Shown: positions 29,857 to 37,923 of the stretch, in pieces
Numbering within the stretch: the first letter of the stretch is position 1
Layout: every line of letters starts with the position of its first letter
From: an uncultured Bacteroidota bacterium
GTDB lineage: Bacteria > Bacteroidota > Bacteroidia > NS11-12g > UBA9320
Length of the DNA: 64,000 nucleotides
Reading direction: 5' to 3'
NCBI GenBank assembly: GCA_937124965.1
Contig: CAKZLB010000013.1
Coordinates: 487,154-551,153 of the forward strand
Made by a program: the position numbers and the translations under genes
The notes under the pieces: model-generated
Database searches by the model: none
Told to the model about the DNA's origin: nothing
Seen by the model: the letters and a program-made list of their open reading frames with translations, nothing else

Positions 29857-30842
29857 TATATAATCCCTTCTCTGTTTAAATCATGTAAATGTACCATACC
29901 TTGGTACGAACCATTCATGGTTACTATAAGTTGTGTAATTTTTCGTTTAGTCATCTCAATTGCACCTTGAGAGGCCAACAAAGTGCCTTCCATCATTACA
30001 GGGTTGTTACCCATTATATCTCTCGCTACCAATCCTTCTATTGATTTTACTTTCTCAAGCATTCTGCGAATATCGCCATCAGTAATTATTCCTACTACGG
30101 TTTGATTATCAATTACCGCCACTGCTCCTAATCGTTTTTGGGTAAGTTCAACTATAACCTCGTGCACAGAATCCTCAGGTCCCACATTAGGCTTTCCATT
30201 CAAGTTTGCCAAATCTCCCAGCGTAGTATACAATCGTTTGCCAAGCGCACCTCCTGGATGGTATTTTGCAAAATCTTTGCTTGTAAACCCTTTTGATTTT
30301 AATAGCGCAACTGCCAGTGCATCGCCCATTACCAATTGTGCGGTTGTACTTGTAGTTGGTGCTAAGTTATTGGGACATGCTTCTTTTTCTACATAAACGT
30401 TTAGACAGTAATGTGCGTGTTTTGCAAGGAACGAATCCATACTTCCAACCATTGCCACTAATTTGTTCCCGCCATTAAGTAGAAGTGGCACTAACGCTTT
30501 TATTTCTGGAGTATTCCCGCTTTTCGAAATGCATATGACAGTATCGCCTTTTTGGATCATTCCCAAATCACCGTGTACCGCATCTGCAGCGTGCATAAAT
30601 AAAGAAGGTGTTCCAGTACTATTTAAGGTAGCCACAATTTTATTAGCGATTGCCGCACTCTTCCCAATTCCAGACACAACTACCCTTCCTTCCGAATTTA
30701 GTATTTGTGAAACGACTTCAAAAAAATCATCATTTAATTGCTCCTTTAACCGCTGAATTGCCCTTGATTCAATGTCGATTAATTCTCGAGCCCACCCTAG
30801 TACTTCCTCTCTGTTTTGCACAAATGTGTGTATTTGATGCAA
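29856..30842 (-). CDS. kdsD: KpsF/GutQ-family D-arabinose-5-phosphate isomerase
   Basis: 328 residues. N-terminal SIS sugar-isomerase domain (about 40-180: GIGKSAAIANKI, AADAVHGDLGMI, CISKSGNTPEI) followed by a CBS pair (about 210-328). KdsD interconverts ribulose-5-P and arabinose-5-P, the first step to Kdo. The start used is TTG at 30840-30842; a GTG seven codons later is the alternative, and no ATG is near the start. It heads the operon kdsD-manC-SGNH-MBOAT and is divergent from recQ. Confidence 0.94.
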   Translation of the reverse strand: MHQIHTFVQNREEVLGWARELIDIESRAIQRLKEQLNDDFFEVVSQILNSEGRVVVSGIGKSAAIANKIVATLNSTGTPSLFMHAADAVHGDLGMIQKGDTVICISKSGNTPEIKALVPLLLNGGNKLVAMVGSMDSFLAKHAHYCLNVYVEKEACPNNLAPTTSTTAQLVMGDALAVALLKSKGFTSKDFAKYHPGGALGKRLYTTLGDLANLNGKPNVGPEDSVHEVIVELTQKRLGAVAVIDNQTVVGIITDGDIRRMLEKVKSIEGLVARDIMGNNPVMMEGTLLASQGAIEMTKRKITQLIVTMNGSYQGMVHLHDLNREGII

Positions 30843-30931
30843 ATTAAATTTTTTTTGGGGTGAAACTGAAAGTTTTAGTAATTTAGTGCTAGAAAGTAAT
30901 AGACATATAATTATTCAGACACATCAAGTAA

Positions 30932-33124
30932 ATGACGCAACAAACAGTAGATTTAAAGAAAAGCTTAAAACACTTTTTTGGGTTCGATTCCTTCAAAGGA
31001 AATCAAGAACCAGTGATTCAAGCTATAATTGAGGGGAAGGATTGTTTTGTTATAATGCCAACTGGAGCAGGAAAATCACTATGCTATCAATTACCTGCTT
31101 TGATGCAGGAGGGAACCGCGATAATAATTTCTCCATTAATTGCATTGATGAAAAATCAGGTTGATTCAATTCGGGGGTTTGGCGAAAGTGATGCAGTTGC
31201 ACATTTTTTAAATTCGTCATTAACCAAAACACAAGCTAAAATTGTTAAGGAAGATGTTACTTCGGGCAAGACAAAAATGCTTTATGTCGCACCTGAAACA
31301 TTAAAAAAGGACGAAACAGTAGAATTTCTGCGATCAGTAAAAGTCTCTTTTGTCGCTGTTGACGAAGCTCATTGTATTAGTGAGTGGGGACACGACTTCA
31401 GACCAGAGTATCGACGGATCAAACAAATAATAAAAGCTATTGATGATGTACCGATGGTAGCTTTAACAGCTACGGCCACACCAAAGGTACAGTTCGATAT
31501 ACAAAAGAATTTAAATATGACCGAAGCGGAAGTGTTTAAGTCTTCTTTTAACCGTGACAATTTATATTACGAAGTAAAGGCCAAGGGAAAAAAAGGCCAG
31601 ACGCTAAAGGATATACTTTCATTTATTAATAAACGAAATGGAAAATCTGGAATCATTTACTGCTTGAGCCGAAAAAAGGTTGAAGAGATAAGTGAAATCT
31701 TGGTTGCAAATGGAGTAAGAGCCCTTCCTTATCATGCTGGCTTAGATGCCAAGACACGTTCTAGTCATCAAGACAAATTCCTTATGGAGGAGGCAGATGT
31801 GATTGTAGCGACAATTGCATTTGGAATGGGAATTGACAAGCCTGATGTTCGGTTTGTTATACATTATGATGTTCCAAAAAGTTTAGAAGGATATTATCAG
31901 GAGACTGGAAGATCTGGTAGAGATGGGAAAGACGGTGATTGTATTTTATTTTACAATCCAAGTGATAATGAAAAACTCGAAAAGTTTCTAAAAGACAAAC
32001 CAGTTGCGGAACGCGAAATTGGCACTCAACTTATTTTAGAAATGGCCTCTTTTGCCGAAAGTGCTCAATGCCGGAGAAAGTTCCTTTTACATTATTTCGG
32101 AGAAAACTTTGACGCCGAAAACTGTAATAAGATGTGCGACAACTGCAGGCATCCTAAAAAAATGATTGATGCGAGCGAGCAGTTTGTAAGTATGTTACAA
32201 GTTGTAAAAGCTACAGATGGTAAAGTTGACCTAAAACATATTGTAAACATTTTAAGAGGTAAAGCCTCAAACGATGTAAAAGCATACAAACACAACGAGC
32301 TACCTCAATTTGGCATTGGAAAGGACAAAGATGAAATGTTCTGGAAAAGCACTGTGCGTTTGGGATTGTTAAACAATCTTGTAGAAAAGAATATCGAAAA
32401 ATATGGCCTTATTTCTATTTTGGATAAGGGATTAAATTTCCTAAAATCTCCCGTTAAAGTGGAAATGCCGGTTGATACAGAGTTTGAAAGTGTCAACGAT
32501 GTTGATTTTGAAAATGTTCAGCTTGAAACTCTCCATGACGAAGAACTTTACCGTCAATTAAAAGAACTACAGCGAGAAGTTGCTCGTCAAAAAAACCTAC
32601 CTCCTTATGTTATTTTTCAGGAGTCTTCTCTGGAAGATATGGCGACTAAGTTTCCAATTACCATTGAAGAAATGGAAAACATTTCTGGGGTTGGAAAGAA
32701 TAAAGCAGCAAAATTTGGCAAACCTTTCATCCAACTTATTGAGCAGTATGTTGAGGAAAATGACATCGATCGTCCAGATGACATGGTCTTAAAAACAGTT
32801 GCTAATAAGTCTGGAAAGAAGATAGCGATCATACAAAATATTGATAAAAAATTAAGCATTGAGGACATAGCGCGATCGCTTGCTTTCTCTGTTCAAGAGC
32901 TTTTAGATGAAATGGAAAGTATTGTGTATTCAGGCACAAAACTGGACTTTTCATACTATATCGAGGAGTTAATTGACGAAGATGTTAAAGAAGAAATTTT
33001 TGATTATTTTAGAGGAACTGAGGACAATGACCTTGACGCTGCAGTGAATGAATTTGAAGGCGATTTTACCCATGACGAAATGCAACTATTCCGTATTCAG
33101 TTCATCAGTGAAGTGGCAAATTAA
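30932..33124 (+). CDS. recQ: ATP-dependent DNA helicase RecQ
   Basis: 730 residues. The helicase core has Walker A PTGAGKSL (43-50), DEAH (144-147), TATATP (179-184), and motif VI QETGRSGRDG (323-332). The RecQ zinc cluster is intact (C380, C398, C402, C405). A winged-helix RQC region follows, then an HRDC domain (about 530-605: PYVIFQESSLEDMA, ISGVGKNKAAKFG). About 115 extra C-terminal residues form a helical acidic tail. RecQ unwinds DNA in recombination and replication repair. It is transcribed alone. Confidence 0.97.
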   Translation: MTQQTVDLKKSLKHFFGFDSFKGNQEPVIQAIIEGKDCFVIMPTGAGKSLCYQLPALMQEGTAIIISPLIALMKNQVDSIRGFGESDAVAHFLNSSLTKTQAKIVKEDVTSGKTKMLYVAPETLKKDETVEFLRSVKVSFVAVDEAHCISEWGHDFRPEYRRIKQIIKAIDDVPMVALTATATPKVQFDIQKNLNMTEAEVFKSSFNRDNLYYEVKAKGKKGQTLKDILSFINKRNGKSGIIYCLSRKKVEEISEILVANGVRALPYHAGLDAKTRSSHQDKFLMEEADVIVATIAFGMGIDKPDVRFVIHYDVPKSLEGYYQETGRSGRDGKDGDCILFYNPSDNEKLEKFLKDKPVAEREIGTQLILEMASFAESAQCRRKFLLHYFGENFDAENCNKMCDNCRHPKKMIDASEQFVSMLQVVKATDGKVDLKHIVNILRGKASNDVKAYKHNELPQFGIGKDKDEMFWKSTVRLGLLNNLVEKNIEKYGLISILDKGLNFLKSPVKVEMPVDTEFESVNDVDFENVQLETLHDEELYRQLKELQREVARQKNLPPYVIFQESSLEDMATKFPITIEEMENISGVGKNKAAKFGKPFIQLIEQYVEENDIDRPDDMVLKTVANKSGKKIAIIQNIDKKLSIEDIARSLAFSVQELLDEMESIVYSGTKLDFSYYIEELIDEDVKEEIFDYFRGTEDNDLDAAVNEFEGDFTHDEMQLFRIQFISEVAN

Positions 33125-33163
33125 ATTTTCTTAAAAAAGTTTATTAATTAAAAAATAGAATAT

Positions 33164-33171
33164 TAGATTTG
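33164..33171 (+). promoter_or_regulatory. -7 promoter element TAGATTTG for tRNA-Gln
   Basis: Exact match to TAnnTTTG ending 10 bases before the mature tRNA 5' end, so the 5' leader trimmed by RNase P would be only a few bases. Confidence 0.6.
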
Positions 33172-33181
33172 CAGCCTTAAT

Positions 33182-33252
33182 TGCCCGATCGTCTAATGGC
33201 AGGACCGCTGTTTTTGGTACAGCTTGTGGAGGTTCGAATCCTTCTCGGGCAA
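33182..33252 (+). tRNA. tRNA-Gln (anticodon TTG)
   Basis: 71 bases fold as a full cloverleaf: acceptor TGCCCGA with TCGGGCA, D arm with AATGGCA loop, anticodon stem GCTGT/ACAGC with loop TTTTGGT giving anticodon TTG, and T arm GGAGG-TTCGAAT-CCTTC. Discriminator base A at 33252; the CCA end is not encoded, as is common in Bacteroidota. Confidence 0.97.
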
Positions 33253-33294
33253 CAAAAAAGTCAGATTAACTGACACGTTTATGATAACCAGTTG

Positions 33295-33302
33295 TACATT
33301 TG
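33295..33302 (+). promoter_or_regulatory. -7 promoter element TACATTTG for prs, inside a small inverted repeat
   Basis: Exact TAnnTTTG match 23 bases before the prs ATG. It sits in the loop of ACCAGT (33287-33292) / ACTGGT (33303-33308), which may be chance or a protein-binding dyad. Confidence 0.5.
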
Positions 33303-33325
33303 ACTGGTGAAAGTGAAACGACATT

Positions 33326-34300
33326 ATGCCTTCTTTAATAAACAAAGTTAAAATCTTCAGCGGCTCTGGTAGTCGCGCAGTTGCCGAGAAAATCGCATAC
33401 TCATATGGTTTGCCTCTTGGTGACTCTACCGTTCCTAGTTATAGCGACGGAGAATTCCAACCAAGTATCGATGAATCAGTGAGAGGATGTGATGTCTTCT
33501 TTATTCAATCAACAACTCCTCCAGCTGATAATCTTTTAGAATTACTCCTACTTATTGACGCTGCAAAACGTGCAAGTGCTCACATGGTTACGGCTGTAAT
33601 CCCATACTTTGGCCTCGCTCGACAAGATCGTAAAGACAAACCTCGGGTTCCAATAGGAGCAAAAATGGTTGCGAATATCTTAACTGCAGCTGGAGCTGAT
33701 AGAGTTATGACGATGGATTTGCATGCACCTCAAATCCAAGGATTTTTCGACATTCCAGTTGACCATTTAGATTCATTGGTAATTTTTATACCATACATCA
33801 AAAGCCTTAAACTAGACAATATCGTTTTAGCAGCACCAGATATCGGAGCTTCGAAACGAGTAAGGGAGTTTGCAAAGGTGTTGAATTGCGATATGGTAAT
33901 TTGCGATAAAGAGCGAAAGCGTGCAAATGAAGTTGCTTCGATGGTTGTAATTGGCGATGTTAAAGGAAAAAATGTCGTATTAATTGATGACATCTGTGAT
34001 ACGGCGAATACATTAGCAAAAGCTGCGCAATTGCTAATAGATCAAGGCGCCGATTCCGTTCGAGCGGTTTGCACACATCCTGTTTTATCTGGGAATGCAT
34101 ACAATACTATTCAAAACTCCGCTTTAGAAGAACTTGTAGTTACAGACACCATCCCTCTTAAAGAAACAACGCCAAAAATTAAAACACTATCTGTAGATAG
34201 ATTATTCGCAAATGCGATACGAAATGTGTGCGAATACGGTTCAATAAGTTCATTGTTCAATATTGACAATGCATACCAGTCAAAATTAGGATTTAAATAA
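33326..34300 (+). CDS. prs: Ribose-phosphate pyrophosphokinase
   Basis: 324 residues. Makes PRPP from ribose-5-P and ATP for purine, pyrimidine, His and Trp synthesis. Two PRTase-type domains are visible: the N-terminal half with KIFSGSGSRAVAEKIA, DGEFQPSIDESVRG and RQDRKDKPRVPIGAK; the middle with MTMDLHAPQIQGFFDIPVDH; and the ribose-5-P loop VVLIDDICDTANTLAKAA. It lies 73 bases after tRNA-Gln with its own -7 box and 16 bases before rplY, with which it is probably co-transcribed. Confidence 0.97.
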   Translation: MPSLINKVKIFSGSGSRAVAEKIAYSYGLPLGDSTVPSYSDGEFQPSIDESVRGCDVFFIQSTTPPADNLLELLLLIDAAKRASAHMVTAVIPYFGLARQDRKDKPRVPIGAKMVANILTAAGADRVMTMDLHAPQIQGFFDIPVDHLDSLVIFIPYIKSLKLDNIVLAAPDIGASKRVREFAKVLNCDMVICDKERKRANEVASMVVIGDVKGKNVVLIDDICDTANTLAKAAQLLIDQGADSVRAVCTHPVLSGNAYNTIQNSALEELVVTDTIPLKETTPKIKTLSVDRLFANAIRNVCEYGSISSLFNIDNAYQSKLGFK

Positions 34301-34316
34301 GATTAGAAAATAATTA

Positions 34317-34934
34317 ATGAAAACAATTGCTATTAAAGGCGACCTGCGAAATGGCTTAGGAAAGTCAGCAAACAAAGCGTTGCGTAAAGGAGGTCAAGTA
34401 CCATGTGTACTTTATGGACAAGGAGAAAATGTTCATTTTTCTGTGTATGAATCAGATTTCAAATTACTGGTTTACACACCAAATACATACTTAGTGCGTC
34501 TTGATGTTGACGGAAACCAAGTAATGGCTAAGCTTCAAGACATTCAATACCACCCAGTATCTGAAGCAATCATACATGCTGATTTTTATGCATTGAATCT
34601 TTCTGAACCAGTTGATTTAAGTATTCCTATCCGTGTTGAAGGGAATTCTCCAGGTGTAAGAGCCGGTGGTAAACTTCAAATTAAAATCAGAAAACTAGCT
34701 GTTTCTGGTTTAATCGCTGATATGCCAGATGATATTCCTGTCAATATAGACAAACTAGAAATCGGTAAATCGGTGCGTGTTAGAGACTTAAGTGTTGATA
34801 ATATCGAATTGAAAGATACTCCAGAAAACAGTGTTGTTTCTGTAGTTGTAACAAGAGCTGCTAGATCTGCTGCTGCTGGCGAAGAAGGATCTGAAGAAGG
34901 AGAAGAAGGATCTGAAGAAGCAACAGAAGAATAG
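34317..34934 (+). CDS. rplY: 50S ribosomal protein L25/general stress protein Ctc
   Basis: 205 residues. The N-terminal domain (1-95) binds 5S rRNA (KGDLRNGLGKSANKALRKGG, PCVLYGQGENVHF), followed by the TL5/CTC beta domain (100-180) and an acidic tail of repeated GSEEGEE type. This is the long Ctc form usual in Bacteroidota. The prs-rplY pair is common across bacteria. A strong terminator follows. Confidence 0.96.
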   Translation: MKTIAIKGDLRNGLGKSANKALRKGGQVPCVLYGQGENVHFSVYESDFKLLVYTPNTYLVRLDVDGNQVMAKLQDIQYHPVSEAIIHADFYALNLSEPVDLSIPIRVEGNSPGVRAGGKLQIKIRKLAVSGLIADMPDDIPVNIDKLEIGKSVRVRDLSVDNIELKDTPENSVVSVVVTRAARSAAAGEEGSEEGEEGSEEATEE

Positions 34935-34973
34935 GATTCTTTTATTAAAATATATTTCTGCAAAAAGCAGATC

Positions 34974-35004
34974 AAATCCCCGTCAAAAGCGGGGATTTTT
35001 TTTT
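34974..35004 (+). terminator. Rho-independent terminator after rplY
   Basis: AAATCCCCG (34974-34982) pairs with CGGGGATTT (34990-34998) around a 7-base loop and runs into a T-tract. A smaller hairpin, TCTGC/GCAGA (34957-34971), lies just upstream. Confidence 0.93.
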
Positions 35005-35018
35005 ATTTTAGTAATTCT

Positions 35019-35465
35019 ATGTCACACCAACCCGATAGGATAACCATAAAGAGTAAGCGAGACTGGCGGCTAAGCGCATTTTTCTATGCGGTATGTCTTT
35101 TTATTATATCAGTACCTGCTTGGCAACCTCAAACGAATTCCACATTTTTTATTTGGATGATTCTTGGGCTAGTGGTTGCAATGTTACTTTGGTTTCTACA
35201 TGGCACGTCGTATGCGATACAAAGAGACCACTTCCATTATAAGTCCGGATTTATTCGAGGTAAAATAGCTATCAAAGACATAAAAAGCATAACACTTAAT
35301 GAAACAATGTGGGCTGGTTTAAAACCAGCAACTGCGCTAAACGGAGTCATTATTCGATATGGATTCGCCAGTGAGATTTACGTTAGTCCTGTTAATAATG
35401 AAACATTCGCAAACCAACTTCTGAAAATTAATCCTAGAATAGAAGTACACAACCATGCTAAGTAA
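35019..35465 (+). CDS. Small membrane protein with a bacterial PH domain (DUF1200/bPH_4-like)
   Basis: 148 residues. Two membrane helices (about 15-33 and 41-66) are followed by a domain of about 80 residues (YAIQRDHFHYKSGFIRGKIA, DIKSITLNETMWAG, VIIRYGFASEIYVSP) that resembles the bacterial PH domain of DUF1200/YyaB-type proteins. Function unknown. Its last 8 bases overlap, on the opposite strand, the end of the reductase gene. Confidence 0.75.
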   Translation: MSHQPDRITIKSKRDWRLSAFFYAVCLFIISVPAWQPQTNSTFFIWMILGLVVAMLLWFLHGTSYAIQRDHFHYKSGFIRGKIAIKDIKSITLNETMWAGLKPATALNGVIIRYGFASEIYVSPVNNETFANQLLKINPRIEVHNHAK

Positions 35466-36471
35466 TCGATATTGATTGATATCCTTCGCAGCTATGTGAA
35501 ATTGTATCATCTATACTCCTGAAAGTAAATTCTAACTCATCTATTAGTTTCTGTGACGAATAACTCATAGTCTTGGATCCTGAACGTGCACTTTCTTTAG
35601 AAATAATTCCACTACCAGTAAAGAATCGGACAAATACTGCAATTCTCCAAGCCACTTCGGCTAATCGCGGAGAAACCCTAAATTTTGGTGGATTACTCCC
35701 AAATTCATTAGCAATTTTTGTAAAAACATCTTGAAAGGATAAGTTCCAGGCTGCACAAAGGTATTTCCCTTCAAAGCATTTCCGTTCGGTAATTAAAATC
35801 GCTGCTTTTGAAACATCTCTCGCATCAACAAACGCATTGCTCCCTACGGTGTAAAACGGGAAACCTGATTTTCCATTTTTAAAAAACTTTGAAGACCCTT
35901 TGTTCCAGTTTGCAAAACCCAGAATTATAGAAGGATTTAAAATTGACACATTTAGCCCTTCTTCTCGGCCACGTATTACTTCTAATTCAGCTAAATACTT
36001 TGTGTAACTGTAAAAACTTCCCGAATTTTCGGCGGAATACGGCACATCCTCTGTCACCATCTTTTTCTCCACTCCTCCAATTGAGGCTGTCGAACTAATG
36101 AAACACAAATCTGGCTTTATCTCCAAACCTAAACATGCATTTACCACATTTGCTGTGCCTTGCACATTTACATTTTGTAGAAATTCTCGATCACTTTTAG
36201 AAAATGACACAACCGCAGCGCAATGATAAACCTGATGACACCCTTGTATCCCATCAATTAAGGAAATGATGTCCAAGACATCTCCTTGCACCCATTCTAC
36301 GTTAGTAATTAACTCTTCATACGATGATTTGAGCAGGTACTTTGCAGTACGGTAGAACCATTCAAGGCTTGATTTTTCACGGTATAATGCTCTTACCGAA
36401 TGTTTATTTTCGAGTAGTTCACATATAATATGGCTACCAACTAAGCCCGTACCTCCAGTTACAAACACCAT
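35458..36471 (-). CDS. NAD(P)-dependent epimerase/reductase, extended SDR family
   Basis: 337 residues. Rossmann motif TGGTGLVGSH at the N-terminus, D at VQGDVLD, then catalytic Ser in SSTASIGG and YxxxK in YSYTKYLAELEV. The overall pattern is like dihydroflavonol-4-reductase-type SDRs that Bacteroidota use for unknown substrates. It stands alone on the minus strand, convergent with the PH-domain gene (8-base overlap) and divergent from the arginase-like gene. Confidence 0.88.
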   Translation of the reverse strand: MVFVTGGTGLVGSHIICELLENKHSVRALYREKSSLEWFYRTAKYLLKSSYEELITNVEWVQGDVLDIISLIDGIQGCHQVYHCAAVVSFSKSDREFLQNVNVQGTANVVNACLGLEIKPDLCFISSTASIGGVEKKMVTEDVPYSAENSGSFYSYTKYLAELEVIRGREEGLNVSILNPSIILGFANWNKGSSKFFKNGKSGFPFYTVGSNAFVDARDVSKAAILITERKCFEGKYLCAAWNLSFQDVFTKIANEFGSNPPKFRVSPRLAEVAWRIAVFVRFFTGSGIISKESARSGSKTMSYSSQKLIDELEFTFRSIDDTISHSCEGYQSISIT

Positions 36472-36498
36472 GATCTTATAGAATGCTCAAAGAAACTT

Positions 36499-36506
36499 TA
36501 TTTTTG
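36499..36506 (+). promoter_or_regulatory. -7 promoter element TATTTTTG for the arginase-like gene
   Basis: Exact TAnnTTTG match 26 bases before the TTG start codon at 36533. Confidence 0.6.
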
Positions 36507-36532
36507 TCAATTACCTGTATTAAAGAGTAAAA

Positions 36533-37648
36533 TTGGAAGATTTTTTAAGCCCTATTCATTCAAATTTCGACGAAATGAATTTACCAGACACGCTTGGTAA
36601 ATTTGTAAAGAAACACATAGACAGTATTCCAGCATGGGAGGATGCTGATATCGCTATTATTGGTGTTATTGAGGGCCGTAATACCAAAAACAAAGAAACT
36701 ACACTTGCTCCAAATCAGTTGAGAAAAGAGCTATACGAACTAATCGTTTCAACTACCAAACTAAACATTGTGGATTTAGGAAATGTAGAGAGCGGTAAGA
36801 CGTTTAACGACACACAATTTGCGTTACAGGAAGTTTGTTCTCAGTTGTTGTCAAACAGCGTTGTACCAATAATTTTAGGAGGTAGCAAAGAGTTAGGCTA
36901 TGGGCAATTTGCTGCATTTCAAAAAATTGTAAAGAACCTAGAGTTGAGTATAATTTCTCCTGTTGTAGATCTTCAAAAACAATCCTATTTAAGTCGAATT
37001 TGCCTTCATGAGCCCAACTATCTATTTAATATTAACGCGTTAGGATATCAAAGTCATTATGTCCCTGAAAAATATATAAGCACCTTGCGAAAGCTATACT
37101 TCAATCCAGTTCGTTTAGGAGTTTTACGAAGTAATATTCCAGACATGGAGCCAGTGCTGCGTAATACCGACATGACCATTTTTGATATTGGAGCTGTAAA
37201 ACAAGCAGACGCTCCCGGCAATCATAACAATAACCCGAGTGGATTAACAAGTGAAGAAGCTTGTCAATTATGCTGGTACGCAGGTATTTCAGAAAAAATG
37301 AGAAGTTTCAGTATTTTCGAAATTAATCCAGAATTTGACTATAGGAATACTACATCAAAGCTAGCCGCACAAATGATTTGGTATTTTATTGATGGGTACT
37401 ACAATCGAAAAGGTGACCATCCAGAATTGCATAGAGAATTCTTAAAGTATCGGTGTACAATGGTCGAAAACGAACCCGATGTTGTATTTTACAAAAGTAA
37501 AAGAACCGAACGGTGGTGGATGGAAATTCCAGGTATCACATCATCAAAAAACATCATTATACCGTGTTCATATTCAGACTATGTTATGGCCACCAAAGGT
37601 GAGATGCCAGATCTATTTTTTAAAGCCTTACAAAAAAATTTAAAATAA
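36533..37648 (+). CDS. Arginase/formiminoglutamase-fold protein with lost metal ligands
   Basis: 371 residues, TTG start. The ureohydrolase fold is recognisable from segments such as AIIGVIEGRN (41-50), VPIILGGSKELGYG (111-124), TIFDIGAVKQADAPG (215-229) and the AAQMIWYFIDGYYNR tail. The manganese-binding motifs are broken: GGGH/GGDH has become GGSKE (Ser118), the DAHxD motif is replaced by PVVDLQKQ (143-150), and the DxD of FDIDxxDP reads FDIGAV (Gly220 for Asp). From memory, similar proteins labelled formimidoylglutamase are widespread in Bacteroidota with the same loss, so it is probably not an arginase-type hydrolase. The first and last regions are well conserved, which suggests a retained non-catalytic or altered role. 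Confidence 0.85.
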   Translation: MEDFLSPIHSNFDEMNLPDTLGKFVKKHIDSIPAWEDADIAIIGVIEGRNTKNKETTLAPNQLRKELYELIVSTTKLNIVDLGNVESGKTFNDTQFALQEVCSQLLSNSVVPIILGGSKELGYGQFAAFQKIVKNLELSIISPVVDLQKQSYLSRICLHEPNYLFNINALGYQSHYVPEKYISTLRKLYFNPVRLGVLRSNIPDMEPVLRNTDMTIFDIGAVKQADAPGNHNNNPSGLTSEEACQLCWYAGISEKMRSFSIFEINPEFDYRNTTSKLAAQMIWYFIDGYYNRKGDHPELHREFLKYRCTMVENEPDVVFYKSKRTERWWMEIPGITSSKNIIIPCSYSDYVMATKGEMPDLFFKALQKNLK

Positions 37649-37695
37649 AACCTTCCTTTTATTCGTACTAATAGGACACCAATTAAAGAGCGCAT

Positions 37696-37821
37696 ATGAA
37701 ATCACGTACATTCAAATCCATCCTTGCCATGTTATTTCTGTCTCTTTTCCTTTTTTCTTGCGCTGGCCCAAAAAGCTGTAGTAAGCGTGGTAAAACAAAG
37801 GTACCAATGGGTCATATGTAA
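37696..37821 (+). CDS. Very small lipoprotein (41 residues)
   Basis: ATG 37696-37698 to TAA 37819-37821. The N-terminus MKSRTFKSIL, a hydrophobic core AMLFLSLFLF and the lipobox FSC|AGPK make a clear lipoprotein signal; the mature part is only about 20 residues, with a second Cys, a basic stretch SKRGKTK and the end VPMGHM. It lies 47 bases after the arginase-like gene and about 100 before aspS. Codon use and signal look genuine, but the mature peptide is too short to place in a family. Confidence 0.68.
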   Translation: MKSRTFKSILAMLFLSLFLFSCAGPKSCSKRGKTKVPMGHM

Positions 37822-37891
37822 CACGCTCATTGCAAATTAATCACATCCAATCATGTGACCATTTTTTTTCAATATTCACACGACAGACCCT

Positions 37892-37899
37892 TATTTTTG
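37892..37899 (+). promoter_or_regulatory. -7 promoter element TATTTTTG for aspS
   Basis: Exact TAnnTTTG match 24 bases before the aspS ATG. Confidence 0.6.
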
Positions 37900-37923
37900 C
37901 GCCCTTACAAAACGCAATAAATT

